A DNA stretch of 64,000 nucleotides from Cryobacterium aureum (GCF_002954245.1 NZ_PPTG01000009.1:429461-493460), one strand, 5' to 3'; positions 1 to 8,690 are shown, counted from the stretch's first letter. Program-made: numbers and translations. Notes: generated by a model not told the origin, from the sequence alone.

Positions 1-579
1 CTGGTACATCGGGGTCACCATGTAGGGCATGACCGAATTGACGCGAACGCCCGCCGGTCCCCACTCGCGTGCGACGCTGCGTGTCCAAGTGTGGATGGCG
101 CCCTTGGTCGCCCCATAGACGGCGTTGTTGGGTTCTGCGGTCAGGCCGGCCTCGGAGCCGAAGTTCACGATGGCGCCGCCACCGGCGGGCTTCATCATGC
201 GATAGGCCGCGCCATTGGTGTACATGGTGCCGAAGACGTTAATACGAAAGATGAGCTCGAGAAATGCGGTGTCAACATCGTGGGCGTCCTGGAAACGCTG
301 GATACCAGCGACGTTCACGAGCACGTCGAGACCGCCCATGTCGGCCGCTGCGGCGTCGAAGGCTGCGTCAACGGATGCCCGATCACTGATGTCGAGGCGG
401 GCAAAGGTGACTCGTCCCGGACCCGCGGCGGTGGCAGTCGCGGCGACTGCCTGGCCGGCCTCCTCGTTGAGGTCGAAGCTGGTGACGATCGCACCAGCCG
501 CAGCGTAAGCGGCCACGGTCGCACCGCCGATTCCCTGGGCTCCGCCGGTCACGATGATGCGTTTGTTGGTGAGTTTCAT
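1..579 (-). CDS. SDR-family NAD(P)-dependent oxidoreductase, C-terminus beyond the window
   Basis: This is a short-chain dehydrogenase whose last part lies off the left edge; 193 codons are visible. The reading begins MKLTNKRIIVTGGAQGIGG, the TGxxxGIG cofactor motif of classical SDRs, followed by NVAGIQ and a YGATK catalytic segment. An AAGGA ribosome site precedes the ATG at 579. It is a close paralogue of the SDR at 20178-20957, with the same VNVAGIQ and TAEPNNA stretches, so the two probably act on related cyclic alcohols or ketones of the pathway. It is divergent from the TetR gene at 713 and shares a 133-bp intergenic region with a palindrome. The substrate is not deducible. Confidence 0.85.
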   Translation of the reverse strand, partial: MKLTNKRIIVTGGAQGIGGATVAAYAAAGAIVTSFDLNEEAGQAVAATATAAGPGRVTFARLDISDRASVDAAFDAAAADMGGLDVLVNVAGIQRFQDAHDVDTAFLELIFRINVFGTMYTNGAAYRMMKPAGGGAIVNFGSEAGLTAEPNNAVYGATKGAIHTWTRSVAREWGPAGVRVNSVMPYMVTPMYQ

Positions 580-665
580 GGTCCTTGCTCTCCATTGATG
601 GAACCGCCCCGCTCGAAACCGAGCATGGACTGAGGCGCTTCAGCCGCCCGCTTCCAATTATGGCA

Positions 666-683
666 CCTAGTACCGGAACTAGG
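666..683. promoter_or_regulatory. palindrome between the SDR and TetR genes, probable TetR operator
   Basis: CCTAGTACCGGAACTAGG is a near-perfect 18-bp inverted repeat 29 bp before the TetR start at 713. Its CTAGTA and ACTAGG half-elements recur in the tandem 18-mers upstream of mmsA, etfB and the SDR at 52045. This suggests, without proving, autoregulation by this TetR and control of that second set of promoters. Confidence 0.55.
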
Positions 684-712
684 CTGAGTGCCGGCATGGC
701 AGAGTTGGGGAC

Positions 713-1336
713 ATGCACGACACGAGAGATATCAAGCGGCGTTTACCCGGTCGGCCGGCAGTGTTATCGCGTTCCGCCATCGAAAATCACGCCGTCCAGC
801 TGTTTCATGAACACGGGTTTGCCGAGACGACGATTGAGATGATTTCAGCGGCGAGCGGGGTCAGCCGTACCAGCTTTTTTCGCTACTACTCCTCGAAATC
901 CGAGATCATCTGGTCCGCTTTCGATGAGCACACGGCACGCCTTCGGCGGCGTTTTGAATCCTCGCACGCTGACCTTCGGCCGGTAATGGACGTCGTCAGG
1001 CACCACGTCGTGGACAACCTGCGGGATTCCGTCGACGTTGAGGGACTGTGGACGCGCCGGTTCCAGATTCTGGACTCCTCCCCCGAACTACGTTCCGAGG
1101 TCTCAGCGCATTGGATCAGCTGGGGCGCGGCGGTTGCCGAGTACGTTGCCCAATCGACCGGGCGAGACGTGGGCGATGTGCTGCCGCAGAGTATCGGTGG
1201 AGCCGTGCAGGGCGCCTTCCTGACAGTGTTAAGGCGCTGGCTGACGCACGCGAATCCGACGATCGATCTCATGTCCGAGCTCGACGACGACCTCATGCCC
1301 CTCTGTCGAGTCATGCAGTCCTGGATTGACGAATAG
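713..1336 (+). CDS. TetR/AcrR-family transcriptional regulator
   Basis: This 207-residue protein is a one-component DNA-binding repressor. The N-terminal helix-turn-helix is clear: LFHEHGFAETTIEMISAASG followed by VSRTSFFRYYSSKSEI, about residues 28-65, which is the TetR recognition segment. The FFRYYSSK form is reminiscent of MftR-like actinobacterial TetR proteins. The C-terminal ligand domain is not recognisable. It is divergent from the SDR at 1-579 and a palindrome with ACTAGG half-sites lies just upstream. It is my preferred candidate for the regulator of the tandem TACTAG-type operators, by inference from half-site similarity only. The start is the ATG at 713 after a G-rich stretch. 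Confidence 0.85.
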   Translation: MHDTRDIKRRLPGRPAVLSRSAIENHAVQLFHEHGFAETTIEMISAASGVSRTSFFRYYSSKSEIIWSAFDEHTARLRRRFESSHADLRPVMDVVRHHVVDNLRDSVDVEGLWTRRFQILDSSPELRSEVSAHWISWGAAVAEYVAQSTGRDVGDVLPQSIGGAVQGAFLTVLRRWLTHANPTIDLMSELDDDLMPLCRVMQSWIDE

Positions 1337-1376
1337 AGAATCCTGGAGGTATTCGCACCATGAGCGCCGTTTGTTT

Positions 1377-1420
1377 AGGTTGCAGACCATCAGCAAAGGA
1401 GTGCTGATGCTCTGCAACCT
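1377..1420. terminator. long hairpin between convergent TetR and flavin reductase genes
   Basis: AGGTTGCAGA and TCTGCAACCT, extended inward by CATCAGCA and TGCTGATG with one mismatch, form a stem of about 18 pairs around a 6-nt loop. It lies between two convergent genes and probably ends transcription from both sides, although no clear T-run follows. Confidence 0.6.
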
Positions 1421-1495
1421 GCCTGACGCACGATCTAGCGACAGTATCGTGCGGGGGTGCCCCAGAACACTGTCGAAAATCGAGCGGTCAGGAGT

Positions 1496-2710
1496 TCAGG
1501 CCGCGACTACCTTGCTTTCTATAGTCGCGGGAGCTGTACCACCGATTGTCGCCGTCACTTGCGCCGCTGCATGCATCAACCGGTCGAGGTAACGCTTTAC
1601 GTCATCGCCGCTCAGCAGGCGAGGAAGCTGGTAAACGCTGAGAAGCAACACGACGTCGCCCGCCTCGTCGAACACCGGCGCACTGATGACACGCACGTGG
1701 TACTGCTGGTTTCCCTCGAGTTCGGCCGGCTCGTATCCGTCGAGAACCAAGCTCCCGGCCGCGGCCATCAATTCATCCGTTTGCTCCCTAGTCGCATTGC
1801 GGAGGGGCAGGGCCGCCACAGCGCGCTCGAACCGCACCTGTTCGTCGCTCCTGAGCACTAGGGACCAGCCTCGAGAACGCACCCGGTCCACGGCGTTTCG
1901 CACCAGGGTGCTATCGATACCTGGCCCGGCAGAGGCCACCCAAGTATCAATGGCCGCATCATCCTTCCACGCGATGAGCGGCAGGGCCAGAGGCGGAGCG
2001 AACGGCATCCGCTGGCCGAGGCGAATGTGCGGAGCCGTACCCAGACTGTTCGCAACACTGCTTCCGATCAGGACAAGCTGGTCCCCGATCACAATTGATG
2101 CGCAGATTTCGGCGTTGAGCTCGTTGGCCGCAGCACCCATTTCTGTGCGCGCCTGGTCAACAATTCGCAGCGGATGAAATAGATCGGCCTCGGCGGGAGC
2201 GGTCAGCGACGTCGACGCGAATCGGCCATATCCACCCTGGAAGAAGATCAGGGGCGAGTGCAGAACATGCACGTCCAGTGCCAGCACCTTGCCGATCACC
2301 ACGTCATGGTCACCGGCATCGATCACCGAGTCGATCTCACACTCGATCCAACCAATGCTGTCCGCAATGCGTGGTGTCATCGCAGGCGACATCGACCAGT
2401 CAATCGAGGTGAATTTCTCGTCCTGTTTACGAGCCAACTGTCTACAGACGCCCTCCTGGGCGGCGCTCAGAATATTGACGCAAAAGCGTCCCGATTCGCG
2501 GATCACGGGAAAGGTCGATGAACGCTTATCGGGCAGAAAGGCCACCAAAGGCGGGTCCAACGACACCGACGTGAAGGATCCCACGGTCATCCCGACGGGA
2601 TGCCCGTCGCTATTCAGTGAAGTCACCGCCACCACCCCCGTTGGAAAGTGGCCGAGCACGGTTCTGAAATGCCGCGCGTCCATTGGCTGGTCTGTAATTG
2701 CAGATGTCAC
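1496..2710 (-). CDS. flavin reductase domain fused to an IclR-type effector-binding domain
   Basis: The N-terminal half (about residues 11-165) is a flavin reductase of the HpaC/DIM6 type, with FPTGVVAVTS, GMTVGSFTSVSLDPP and FFQGGYGRF. Such enzymes reduce free FMN or FAD with NAD(P)H for two-component monooxygenases. The second half (about 178-395) resembles the ligand-binding domain of IclR regulators, with the LGQRMPFAPPLALPL region, but there is no winged-helix domain. By analogy with C1 reductase of p-hydroxyphenylacetate hydroxylase, whose C-terminal domain gates activity, this tail may sense the substrate. I chose the GTG at 2710 because GAAGAGG lies 8 nt upstream. An upstream in-frame GTG at 2755 would be leaderless relative to the predicted promoter. 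The likely clients are the luciferase-like monooxygenases at 15548 and 18921. Confidence 0.8.
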   Translation of the reverse strand: MTSAITDQPMDARHFRTVLGHFPTGVVAVTSLNSDGHPVGMTVGSFTSVSLDPPLVAFLPDKRSSTFPVIRESGRFCVNILSAAQEGVCRQLARKQDEKFTSIDWSMSPAMTPRIADSIGWIECEIDSVIDAGDHDVVIGKVLALDVHVLHSPLIFFQGGYGRFASTSLTAPAEADLFHPLRIVDQARTEMGAAANELNAEICASIVIGDQLVLIGSSVANSLGTAPHIRLGQRMPFAPPLALPLIAWKDDAAIDTWVASAGPGIDSTLVRNAVDRVRSRGWSLVLRSDEQVRFERAVAALPLRNATREQTDELMAAAGSLVLDGYEPAELEGNQQYHVRVISAPVFDEAGDVVLLLSVYQLPRLLSGDDVKRYLDRLMHAAAQVTATIGGTAPATIESKVVAA

Positions 2711-2785
2711 CGTGATCACCTCTTCGTGCTCATCGTGGTGGCAATATCGCCACACTCGTCAGCGTAAGTTCTCTCGCCCAACCTG

Positions 2786-2801
2786 TCAACGTTCTCGTTG
2801 A
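2786..2801. promoter_or_regulatory. type 1 operator, flavin reductase promoter
   Basis: TCAACGTTCTCGTTGA. On the minus strand it overlaps a TTGACA -35 box (2784-2789), with TACGCT 17 bp downstream as -10, serving the flavin reductase gene. Confidence 0.75.
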
Positions 2802-2849
2802 AAATCAGCAAGGGTGACGCAGGGAGGAGTCGTACTGAAGTCATGTCAA

Positions 2850-4181
2850 TCAATCCTCCAGGGGCTTGAGGTGCTCGTGCTGATGCTGACTTCTCTTCAG
2901 CGCGATGAGTCCGACCAAACTGATGGCGGCCACAAAGATTGTGTAGAAGGATGCCGCGAGCGGATTCTGGGTGACCAGCAGGATGTAGGTGATGATGTAC
3001 GGCGCTGAGCCGCCGAAGATTGCCACCGCCACCGCATAGACCACGGCAACGCCTGTCGCACGATCTCGCGTGGGAAAACGCTCCGACAGAAAGGCCGGCA
3101 TGGGGCCGCCGATGATGCCGATGAGCAGGCCGGCCACGAACAGACTGAACAGACCACCGACGAACCCGAGCCCAATGAGCAGATACAGGGGGTATGAGAG
3201 CACCAGCGTGGCCACTGTGCCGAAGAGCAGCACTGGGGCGCGACCAACCCGGTCCGACAGAGCACCGAAAATGGGCATGGAGCAGGCGCCAACTAGGCCG
3301 GTGACCAGTGACAACCCATAGGCCTCCACGAACGACATCCCATAACCCGAGGAGAGAAATGTGGGCATGCCCACCTGGAAAGTATTCCCCAGTGCGTTGT
3401 AGACCACGAGCACGGCAACGGTGATCATGAGATACGAGGGGGTGTAGCGGATGCGAGACGGCGCCAGCGCGGTCGTTTCACCAGCCGCACGCCGGGCCAG
3501 AACCTCTTTGAAGTGGGGGGTCTCGTCGACCTTGAGGCGGATGATCAGGGCGGAGATGCCCATCGGTGCGGCCAGCAGAAACCCGATGCGCCAGCCCCAG
3601 TCGGCCAGATCCTCCGCGGACAGCGTGACTGCCAGAAACGTCGCCACGCCGCCACCGAGAACGTAGCCGATGGACGTACCGAAGAAGCTCCAGGACCCAT
3701 ACAGTCCGCGTTTTCCCTCGGGGGCGTTCTCGATCATGAGCGACACGGCTCCACCCATTTCGCCTCCGCCCGACAGGCCCTGGGCGATCCGGCAGAGCAC
3801 GAGGATTACCGTTGCCCACATGCCAATTTCCGAAACTGTGGGAAGCAGGCCGATGGCCGTGGTGGCAATGGACATGATGAGGATAATGGCGACCAGGACC
3901 GGGCGGCGGCCGCGCGAGTCGGTCAGCCGACCGAAGATGACCGCACCGATCGGGCGCAGGAAGAAGGCTAGCGCGAAGACCATGAAGGTCAAGAGGATGC
4001 TTGCCGTGGGATCGGCACTCGGAAAGAAGAGTGGAGCGATGATCGGGGCCATAAAGCCGTAGATCGCGTACTCGTACCACTCGATCACGTTGCCGAGGGA
4101 TCCAGCGATCAATGCTCTGCGAGACGCCTTGAGGTCAATGACCCGTACTGTCGGCGACAGCACTGCAGATTCTTGTGCCAT
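2850..4181 (-). CDS. MFS transporter, metabolite:H+ symporter type
   Basis: This 443-residue inner-membrane protein has about twelve hydrophobic segments and the hallmarks of the MHS (ProP/KgtP/ShiA-like) branch: SLGNVIEWYEYAIYG at the first helix, FGRLTDSRGRRPVL as the cytoplasmic signature, and the repeat FGALSDRVGRAPVL in the second half. The family imports organic acids and related small molecules with protons. It is divergent from the riboflavin kinase gene; each start has its own type 1 operator, so uptake and FMN supply are probably induced together. The substrate is inferred to be the pathway growth substrate or an intermediate acid. The ATG at 4181 has only a weak GAGAG ribosome site. 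Confidence 0.88.
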   Translation of the reverse strand: MAQESAVLSPTVRVIDLKASRRALIAGSLGNVIEWYEYAIYGFMAPIIAPLFFPSADPTASILLTFMVFALAFFLRPIGAVIFGRLTDSRGRRPVLVAIILIMSIATTAIGLLPTVSEIGMWATVILVLCRIAQGLSGGGEMGGAVSLMIENAPEGKRGLYGSWSFFGTSIGYVLGGGVATFLAVTLSAEDLADWGWRIGFLLAAPMGISALIIRLKVDETPHFKEVLARRAAGETTALAPSRIRYTPSYLMITVAVLVVYNALGNTFQVGMPTFLSSGYGMSFVEAYGLSLVTGLVGACSMPIFGALSDRVGRAPVLLFGTVATLVLSYPLYLLIGLGFVGGLFSLFVAGLLIGIIGGPMPAFLSERFPTRDRATGVAVVYAVAVAIFGGSAPYIITYILLVTQNPLAASFYTIFVAAISLVGLIALKRSQHQHEHLKPLED

Positions 4182-4304
4182 GGAGCACTCTCTCTCGATC
4201 GTGAGACGGAAGCGTGGCCATGGGAGGCGACGTCATCGTCGGGTGGCTGTCGGCGGGGAGAAGCCCTCACCTTCGCTCTAGGGTTGCACGAAGAACGGAT
4301 GTCG

Positions 4305-4320
4305 TCAACGCTTGTGTAGA
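4305..4320. promoter_or_regulatory. type 1 operator, MFS promoter
   Basis: TCAACGCTTGTGTAGA. Read on the minus strand it contains TTGACG as a -35 box for the MFS gene at 4181. It belongs to the TGTAGA variant of the motif. Confidence 0.7.
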
Positions 4321-4360
4321 AAATGGGAAAATTCAAAGCACCCCTCGTCCGTGAAATTAG

Positions 4361-4376
4361 TCAACGTTGCAGTTGA
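4361..4376. promoter_or_regulatory. type 1 operator, riboflavin kinase promoter
   Basis: TCAACGTTGCAGTTGA overlaps TTGACG (4373-4378); TAGACT follows after exactly 17 bp (4396-4401). A protein bound here would block RNA polymerase at the -35 box. Confidence 0.78.
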
Positions 4377-4465
4377 CGACCCGACTGATCGAACCTAGAC
4401 TTCACAGCAACACGACTCGTAGGCGACACGGCACGAGAAAAAACAGTCTCCGGAGGGCGCACTCA

Positions 4466-5176
4466 ATGACGATTTCTTCCTCGATAATTCGACTCCCGCA
4501 CACGGACTCTCGCGAGCCTGCCAGAACTTGGACCGTCGAAGGCAGGGTCATCCACGGCGATGAGCGTGGACGCACCCTCGGCTTTCCCACGGCCAATCTG
4601 GCCCTTGATCAGCTCGGCCTCGCGGATGGCGTCTGGGCCGGTGTGGCGACCTGGACCGACTCTGACGGGGTGTTGGAAAGCCACCCTGCCGCCATCTCGA
4701 TCGGTCGCAGACCCACGTATTACGGTGGTGCGGGCATCCGTTTACTCGAGGCTTTCCTGCTGGACTTCACCGGGAACCTCTATGAGAGGCATCTAATCGT
4801 CTCCCTCCGGCAGCGCATCCGCCCGCAACGACGGTTCGCGAATTCAGAGGAACTCGTGCAGCAGCTGCGCGACGATGTCGCCGCGACCCGTGCCTGGGCA
4901 GGAAACAGCTACCAACCCGGCGACGTGCGCCGCGGGCGGTTCGGGCCGACCAGCCGCAAGAACCCAAGTCCGGCCTCCTACGCACACGTGCAGGAACGCC
5001 GACGAATGAATCGCGAGAACCGGGTTCGCGATGCGGTCGCCGTATTGGCGCCGGATGAGGTGACGCACGACCGGATAGCGGAGCTGTCCGGCATCCCACT
5101 GAACTATTTGATGTGGGCCTACTCGGACTGCCAGGCCTTGCTCGCGGTCGGATCCGACTCGGAGGCGCCCAGCTGA
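4466..5176 (+). CDS. stand-alone riboflavin kinase with a C-terminal HTH-like tail
   Basis: Residues 22-143 match the flavokinase half of bifunctional RibF: GRVIHGDERGRTLGFPTANL (26-45), the GRRPTYYGG segment and the E95 region RLLEAFLLDF, where the glutamate is catalytic in the family. It would convert riboflavin plus ATP to FMN. The FAD synthetase half is absent. After a basic linker, residues 181-229 form a predicted helical region (VRDAVAVLAPDEV, HDRIAELSGIPLNYLMWA) that looks like a helix-turn-helix, an arrangement I do not recognise. The start is the ATG at 4466 with CGGAGG 9 nt upstream; an earlier in-frame ATG overlaps the operator. Its place beside FMN-using enzymes under the shared operator suggests a dedicated FMN supply. 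Confidence 0.85.
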   Translation: MTISSSIIRLPHTDSREPARTWTVEGRVIHGDERGRTLGFPTANLALDQLGLADGVWAGVATWTDSDGVLESHPAAISIGRRPTYYGGAGIRLLEAFLLDFTGNLYERHLIVSLRQRIRPQRRFANSEELVQQLRDDVAATRAWAGNSYQPGDVRRGRFGPTSRKNPSPASYAHVQERRRMNRENRVRDAVAVLAPDEVTHDRIAELSGIPLNYLMWAYSDCQALLAVGSDSEAPS

Positions 5177-5219
5177 TCTGACGATCTCCCAGCCCGTCTG
5201 GCTAAGAGCGAGCGTGTAT

Positions 5220-5240
5220 CTTTGAAGAACTCAATCAAAG
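5220..5240. promoter_or_regulatory. inverted repeat over the MarR ribosome site
   Basis: CTTTGA-N9-TCAAAG ends within the AAAGGA ribosome binding site of the MarR gene at 5249. A repressor bound here would control its own expression, as is common in MarR regulators. It differs from both window-wide motifs. Confidence 0.4.
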
Positions 5241-5248
5241 GACGCACT

Positions 5249-5785
5249 GTGTCAAGTTCGACCCCACTCACGATCGATCCGATTGCGGAGGCGCGTCGCC
5301 AGTGGGCGGAGCACGGGTGGGCAGACGCCGCAGACGGCATGGCAGCACTGACCTCGATCATGCGCGTTCAGCAACTCATGCTCGCTCGCGTCGAGGCCAC
5401 GCTCAAAGCCTACCGACTGTCATTCGCGCGGTACGAGATGCTGGCCCTTCTGAGCTTCACCCGCGACGGAGCGCTGCCGATGGCCAGCGCAAGTGCGCGA
5501 CTGCAGGTTCACCCCACGAGTGTGACCAACACGGTCGACCGGCTGGAACGCGACGGTCTGGTGTGTCGCACAGCGCATCCGACGGATGGCCGGGCCACCC
5601 TGATCGTGCTGCAAGACGCCGGCCGCAAGCTGGTTGCCGAGACGACCGCCCGCCTCAACGGTGAGGTCTTCACCGAGCTGGGTCTGGAGCAGGACGACAT
5701 GACGAATCTCATCCGCATCCTCGCCCGCTTTCGACGGAGCGCGGGCGACTTCCTGGACCCGCAGGTACAACCCGAACCGTTGTAA
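5249..5785 (+). CDS. MarR-family transcriptional regulator
   Basis: This 178-residue protein has a typical MarR winged helix. FARYEMLALLSFTRDGALPM leads into the recognition region LQVHPTSVTNTVDRLERDGL and the wing CRTAHPTDGRATLIVL, about residues 58-130. Such proteins are usually repressors released by aromatic or acidic ligands. The GTG at 5249 is preferred because AAAGGA lies 6 nt upstream; an upstream in-frame TTG at 5222 lacks a site. It follows the riboflavin kinase gene and converges on the crotonase at 5849. It is one of three candidate regulators for the type 1 operators; nothing in the sequence decides between them. Confidence 0.87.
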   Translation: MSSSTPLTIDPIAEARRQWAEHGWADAADGMAALTSIMRVQQLMLARVEATLKAYRLSFARYEMLALLSFTRDGALPMASASARLQVHPTSVTNTVDRLERDGLVCRTAHPTDGRATLIVLQDAGRKLVAETTARLNGEVFTELGLEQDDMTNLIRILARFRRSAGDFLDPQVQPEPL

Positions 5786-5809
5786 GGCACCGCGCCACCG
5801 CGCGGTGCC
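5786..5809. terminator. GC-rich hairpin after the MarR gene
   Basis: GGCACCGCGC and GCGCGGTGCC form a perfect 10-bp stem with a CACC loop directly after the MarR stop codon, between convergent genes. There is no T-run. Confidence 0.6.
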
Positions 5810-5848
5810 GCGCGCACCTTGAAGGGCCGTGCGACACCACGCACAGGG

Positions 5849-6625
5849 TTAGCTGTGGCTGAAAACGGGCTCCCGCTTCTCGACGAACGCTGCCATGCCC
5901 TCGGTCTGATCGCTCAGTCCAAACGTGGCGTGGATCGCCCGCCGCTCGAAGCGCACCCCCTCGGCAAGCGTTGACTCGAAGGCGACATTCACCGATTCCT
6001 TTGCGGCGTACGCGACGGGGAGTGACTTGCCAGCGATCAGAGTCGCGGTGGCGATGGCGTCGTCGAGCAGGTCTGCGGCTGGAACGATGCGAGCGACCAG
6101 CCCGGCGCGCTCGGCCTCCTCGGCGCCCATGATGCGCCCGGTCAGAATCAGCTCCATGGCCTTGGCCTTACCGATCGCCCGGGTGAGGCGCTGCGTTCCG
6201 CCCATACCGGGAATGACTCCGAGGTTGATCTCGGGCTGGCCGAATTTCGCCGTATCGCTCGCCAGGATGAAGTCGCACATCATGGCGAGCTCGCAGCCAC
6301 CGCCGAGGGCGTACCCTGACACCGCAGCGATCGTGGGCGTGCGCACAGAGGTGAAGCCGTCCCAGCCGGCAAACATGTTGCCAACGTAGGCGTCCTGGTA
6401 GCTCTTGCTCGACATTTCAGTGATGTCAGCGCCGGCCGCGAAGGCGCGTTCAGAACCCGTGAGCACGATGGCTCCGATGTCCATGTCGGCATCGAATGCC
6501 TTGGCCACCTGCACCACCTCGTGCATGAGGGCCTCGTTGAGCGCATTGAGCGCCTTCGGGCGGTTGAGCGTGATGATGCCGACGCGTCCGCGTCGCTCCA
6601 CCAGGATGTTGTCGTACTCGGTCAT
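5849..6625 (-). CDS. enoyl-CoA hydratase (crotonase family)
   Basis: This 258-residue crotonase of standard length has both catalytic glutamates of true hydratases in place: [11 protein letters not shown] and [14 protein letters not shown]. The oxyanion-hole segments AFAAGADI and SGYALGGG are also present. It hydrates 2-enoyl-CoA to 3-hydroxyacyl-CoA. It is the last gene of the isobutyryl-CoA/valine operon and its ATG overlaps the mmsB stop by 4 bp, which implies translational coupling. In this operon it could hydrate methacrylyl-CoA before the HIBYL-CoA hydrolase acts. Confidence 0.9.
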   Translation of the reverse strand: MTEYDNILVERRGRVGIITLNRPKALNALNEALMHEVVQVAKAFDADMDIGAIVLTGSERAFAAGADITEMSSKSYQDAYVGNMFAGWDGFTSVRTPTIAAVSGYALGGGCELAMMCDFILASDTAKFGQPEINLGVIPGMGGTQRLTRAIGKAKAMELILTGRIMGAEEAERAGLVARIVPAADLLDDAIATATLIAGKSLPVAYAAKESVNVAFESTLAEGVRFERRAIHATFGLSDQTEGMAAFVEKREPVFSHS

Positions 6626-7560
6626 GATGCGTCCTTTGCGTCGCTACGTGGTTTGGTATCGCTGTGCAGGCGGATGTCCTTGATGATCGCCGAAAAGTCC
6701 TGTCCTCCACCGTTCTCATCGGCGAAACGGCGGTAGATCTCGGCCGCGATCGGGCCGAGTTCGGCCGCGACACCGGTCGATTCGAGCGCGTCCAGGGCCA
6801 GCCCGAGGTCTTTGGCCATCAGCGCCCCGGCGAACCCGGGCTGGTAGTCACGGTTTGCCGGGCTGGCGGGCACCGGGCCGGGAACGGGGCAGTTGGTGGT
6901 CAGCGCCCAACACTGACCGGATGCCGTCGACGCGACGTCGAAGAGGGCTTGGTGGGTCAGGCCCAGCTTCTCCCCGAGCACGAAGGCCTCGCTGACGGCG
7001 ATCATCGAGACACCCAGGATCATGTTGTTGCAGATCTTGGCGGCCTGGCCGGCGCTCGGCGCCCCACAGTGCACGATGCGGGCACCCATTGCGGCGAGAA
7101 CGGGCTCAGCGAGGGCGAAATCCGCCTCCAGCGCGCCCACCATGAACGCGAGGGTACCGGCGGTCGCGCCGACGACACCGCCCGAGACTGGAGCATCGAT
7201 GTTTCGATGACCGGCTTCGACAGCCATATCGTGGGCGACCTTGGCGTCGTCGACGGCAATCGTCGACGAGTCGATGAAGAGGGTGCCCGGCTTGGCGATC
7301 GTCAGAAAGCCAGGGTTCTCTGCGCTGCCCCGGTAGGCGTCGATCACGTGGCGCCCGGCCGGGAACATGGTGATGACAATATCCGCGCCGGTCACGGCCT
7401 CTGCCGCGGTCTCGGCCACGGTCAGCCCGCTCGCCCGCGCTGCGTCGACGGCGGCCGGGCTGAGGTCAAATCCCGTCACGGTGTAACCCGCCGTGACGAG
7501 GTTGAGTGCCATCGGGGAGCCCATGTGCCCGAGGCCGAGAAATGCAATGGAGGTGTTCAT
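6622..7560 (-). CDS. mmsB: 3-hydroxyisobutyrate dehydrogenase
   Basis: This 312-residue member of the beta-hydroxyacid dehydrogenase family oxidises 3-hydroxyisobutyrate to methylmalonate semialdehyde with [18 protein letters not shown] at the N-terminus is the Rossmann motif, [16 protein letters not shown] the substrate-binding signature, and [13 protein letters not shown] carries the catalytic lysine. Length and motifs match MmsB. It lies between the HIBYL-CoA hydrolase gene (23 bp upstream) and the crotonase (4-bp overlap), and its product feeds mmsA in the same operon. Confidence 0.93.
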   Translation of the reverse strand: MNTSIAFLGLGHMGSPMALNLVTAGYTVTGFDLSPAAVDAARASGLTVAETAAEAVTGADIVITMFPAGRHVIDAYRGSAENPGFLTIAKPGTLFIDSSTIAVDDAKVAHDMAVEAGHRNIDAPVSGGVVGATAGTLAFMVGALEADFALAEPVLAAMGARIVHCGAPSAGQAAKICNNMILGVSMIAVSEAFVLGEKLGLTHQALFDVASTASGQCWALTTNCPVPGPVPASPANRDYQPGFAGALMAKDLGLALDALESTGVAAELGPIAAEIYRRFADENGGGQDFSAIIKDIRLHSDTKPRSDAKDAS

Positions 7561-7583
7561 CGTCGTCCTTTTCTTCGGCGCCG

Positions 7584-8690
7584 TCAGAAGACTGACGGGC
7601 CCGGTACGTGATCAGAAAATGTGAGGTGCGGCTCGCCCTGTTCGAGCGGCGAGAAATAGCCAGCGATCGTGGCAGGCATCACGCCGTCAAGCGTCGGTGG
7701 TGACCACCGCGGTTGGCGGTCCTTGTCGACCACCTGAGCACGTACTCCCTCAGAGAAATCGTGCGAGCGATGGGCCCGCACCGAGACTCGAAACTCCTGC
7801 TCGAGGGCGGCTTCAAGGCTCGGCAGGTGCGCGGCGCTGCGCAGCGCAGCGAGCGTGACCGCCAACGCCGTTGGCGACTTTGCGCCCATCGCCTCCGCCG
7901 CTGCCCGCGCCTCGTCGGTAGCGAGGGTGTTCAATCGGTCGATGATGGCCGCAACGCTGTCGGCCTCGAAGGCGTGGTCGATCCAAGGCCGCTGAGCCCT
8001 GAGCGGCGGGGCGGGTGCGGCCTGGGCGAGCGCTGCGATCGCGGGGGCGGCATCCGTCGTTGCCAGAAGCGCAATGAACTGCGCAATCCGATCGGACGTG
8101 ATGAATGAATCGGCCAGACCGAGCGTGATCGCATCTGCCGCCCGCACAAAACCGGCCGTCAGCGCGAGAAATGTGCCCAGCTCGCCCGGCGCATGGGAGA
8201 GCAGCCAGGTTCCGCCGACGTCCGGCACGAAACCGATTCCGGTTTCGGGCATTCCGAGCGACGAGTGCTCGGTCACGACCCGATGCGAACCGTGCGCGGA
8301 CAGCCCGATGCCGCCGCCGAGCACGAGTCCGTCCATGATCGCTACAAAGGGCTTCGCATACCTCGAGATGTTGGCGTTGAGGCGGTACTCATCCTGAAAG
8401 AAGGCAGCAGCGGCCGAGCCGTCACCGGTGGTGGCGTCACGGTAGAGCGAGAGGATGTCCCCGCCCGCGCAGAGCCCACGGTCGCCGCTTCCGGTCAGCA
8501 GCACGGTACGCACCTGGGGGTCGTCGGCCCAGTCGTCGAGCATCGACTGGATGGCGGTCACCATGCCGTGGGTGAGCGCGTTGATCGCTCTCGGCCGGTT
8601 CAGGGTGATGTGGCCGACCTGCCCGATGCGGGCGAAAAGCACCTCTGGCACGAAGTGTCCCTCGGGCTCCGCCGGCGCCAGCGCGGTCAT
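7584..8690 (-). CDS. 3-hydroxyisobutyryl-CoA hydrolase (crotonase superfamily)
   Basis: At 368 residues this is about 100 longer than a hydratase, as expected of the HIBYL-CoA hydrolase branch. Family features are GLCAGGDILSLYRD, MDGLVLGGGIGLSAHGSHRV and MPETGIGFVPDVGGTWLL, followed by a C-terminal helical extension ending in a W-S-P-P-T-L segment. It releases CoA from 3-hydroxyisobutyryl-CoA, pulling toxic methacrylyl-CoA forward. Its ATG overlaps the stop of the acyl-CoA dehydrogenase gene by 4 bp, so the two are translationally coupled. Confidence 0.92.
   Translation of the reverse strand: MTALAPAEPEGHFVPEVLFARIGQVGHITLNRPRAINALTHGMVTAIQSMLDDWADDPQVRTVLLTGSGDRGLCAGGDILSLYRDATTGDGSAAAAFFQDEYRLNANISRYAKPFVAIMDGLVLGGGIGLSAHGSHRVVTEHSSLGMPETGIGFVPDVGGTWLLSHAPGELGTFLALTAGFVRAADAITLGLADSFITSDRIAQFIALLATTDAAPAIAALAQAAPAPPLRAQRPWIDHAFEADSVAAIIDRLNTLATDEARAAAEAMGAKSPTALAVTLAALRSAAHLPSLEAALEQEFRVSVRAHRSHDFSEGVRAQVVDKDRQPRWSPPTLDGVMPATIAGYFSPLEQGEPHLTFSDHVPGPSVF

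Noticed and set aside
6664..7611. Long plus-strand open frame of 315 codons
   Set aside because: It is antisense to mmsB, has no family motif, and its openness follows from the high GC third codon positions of the real gene.
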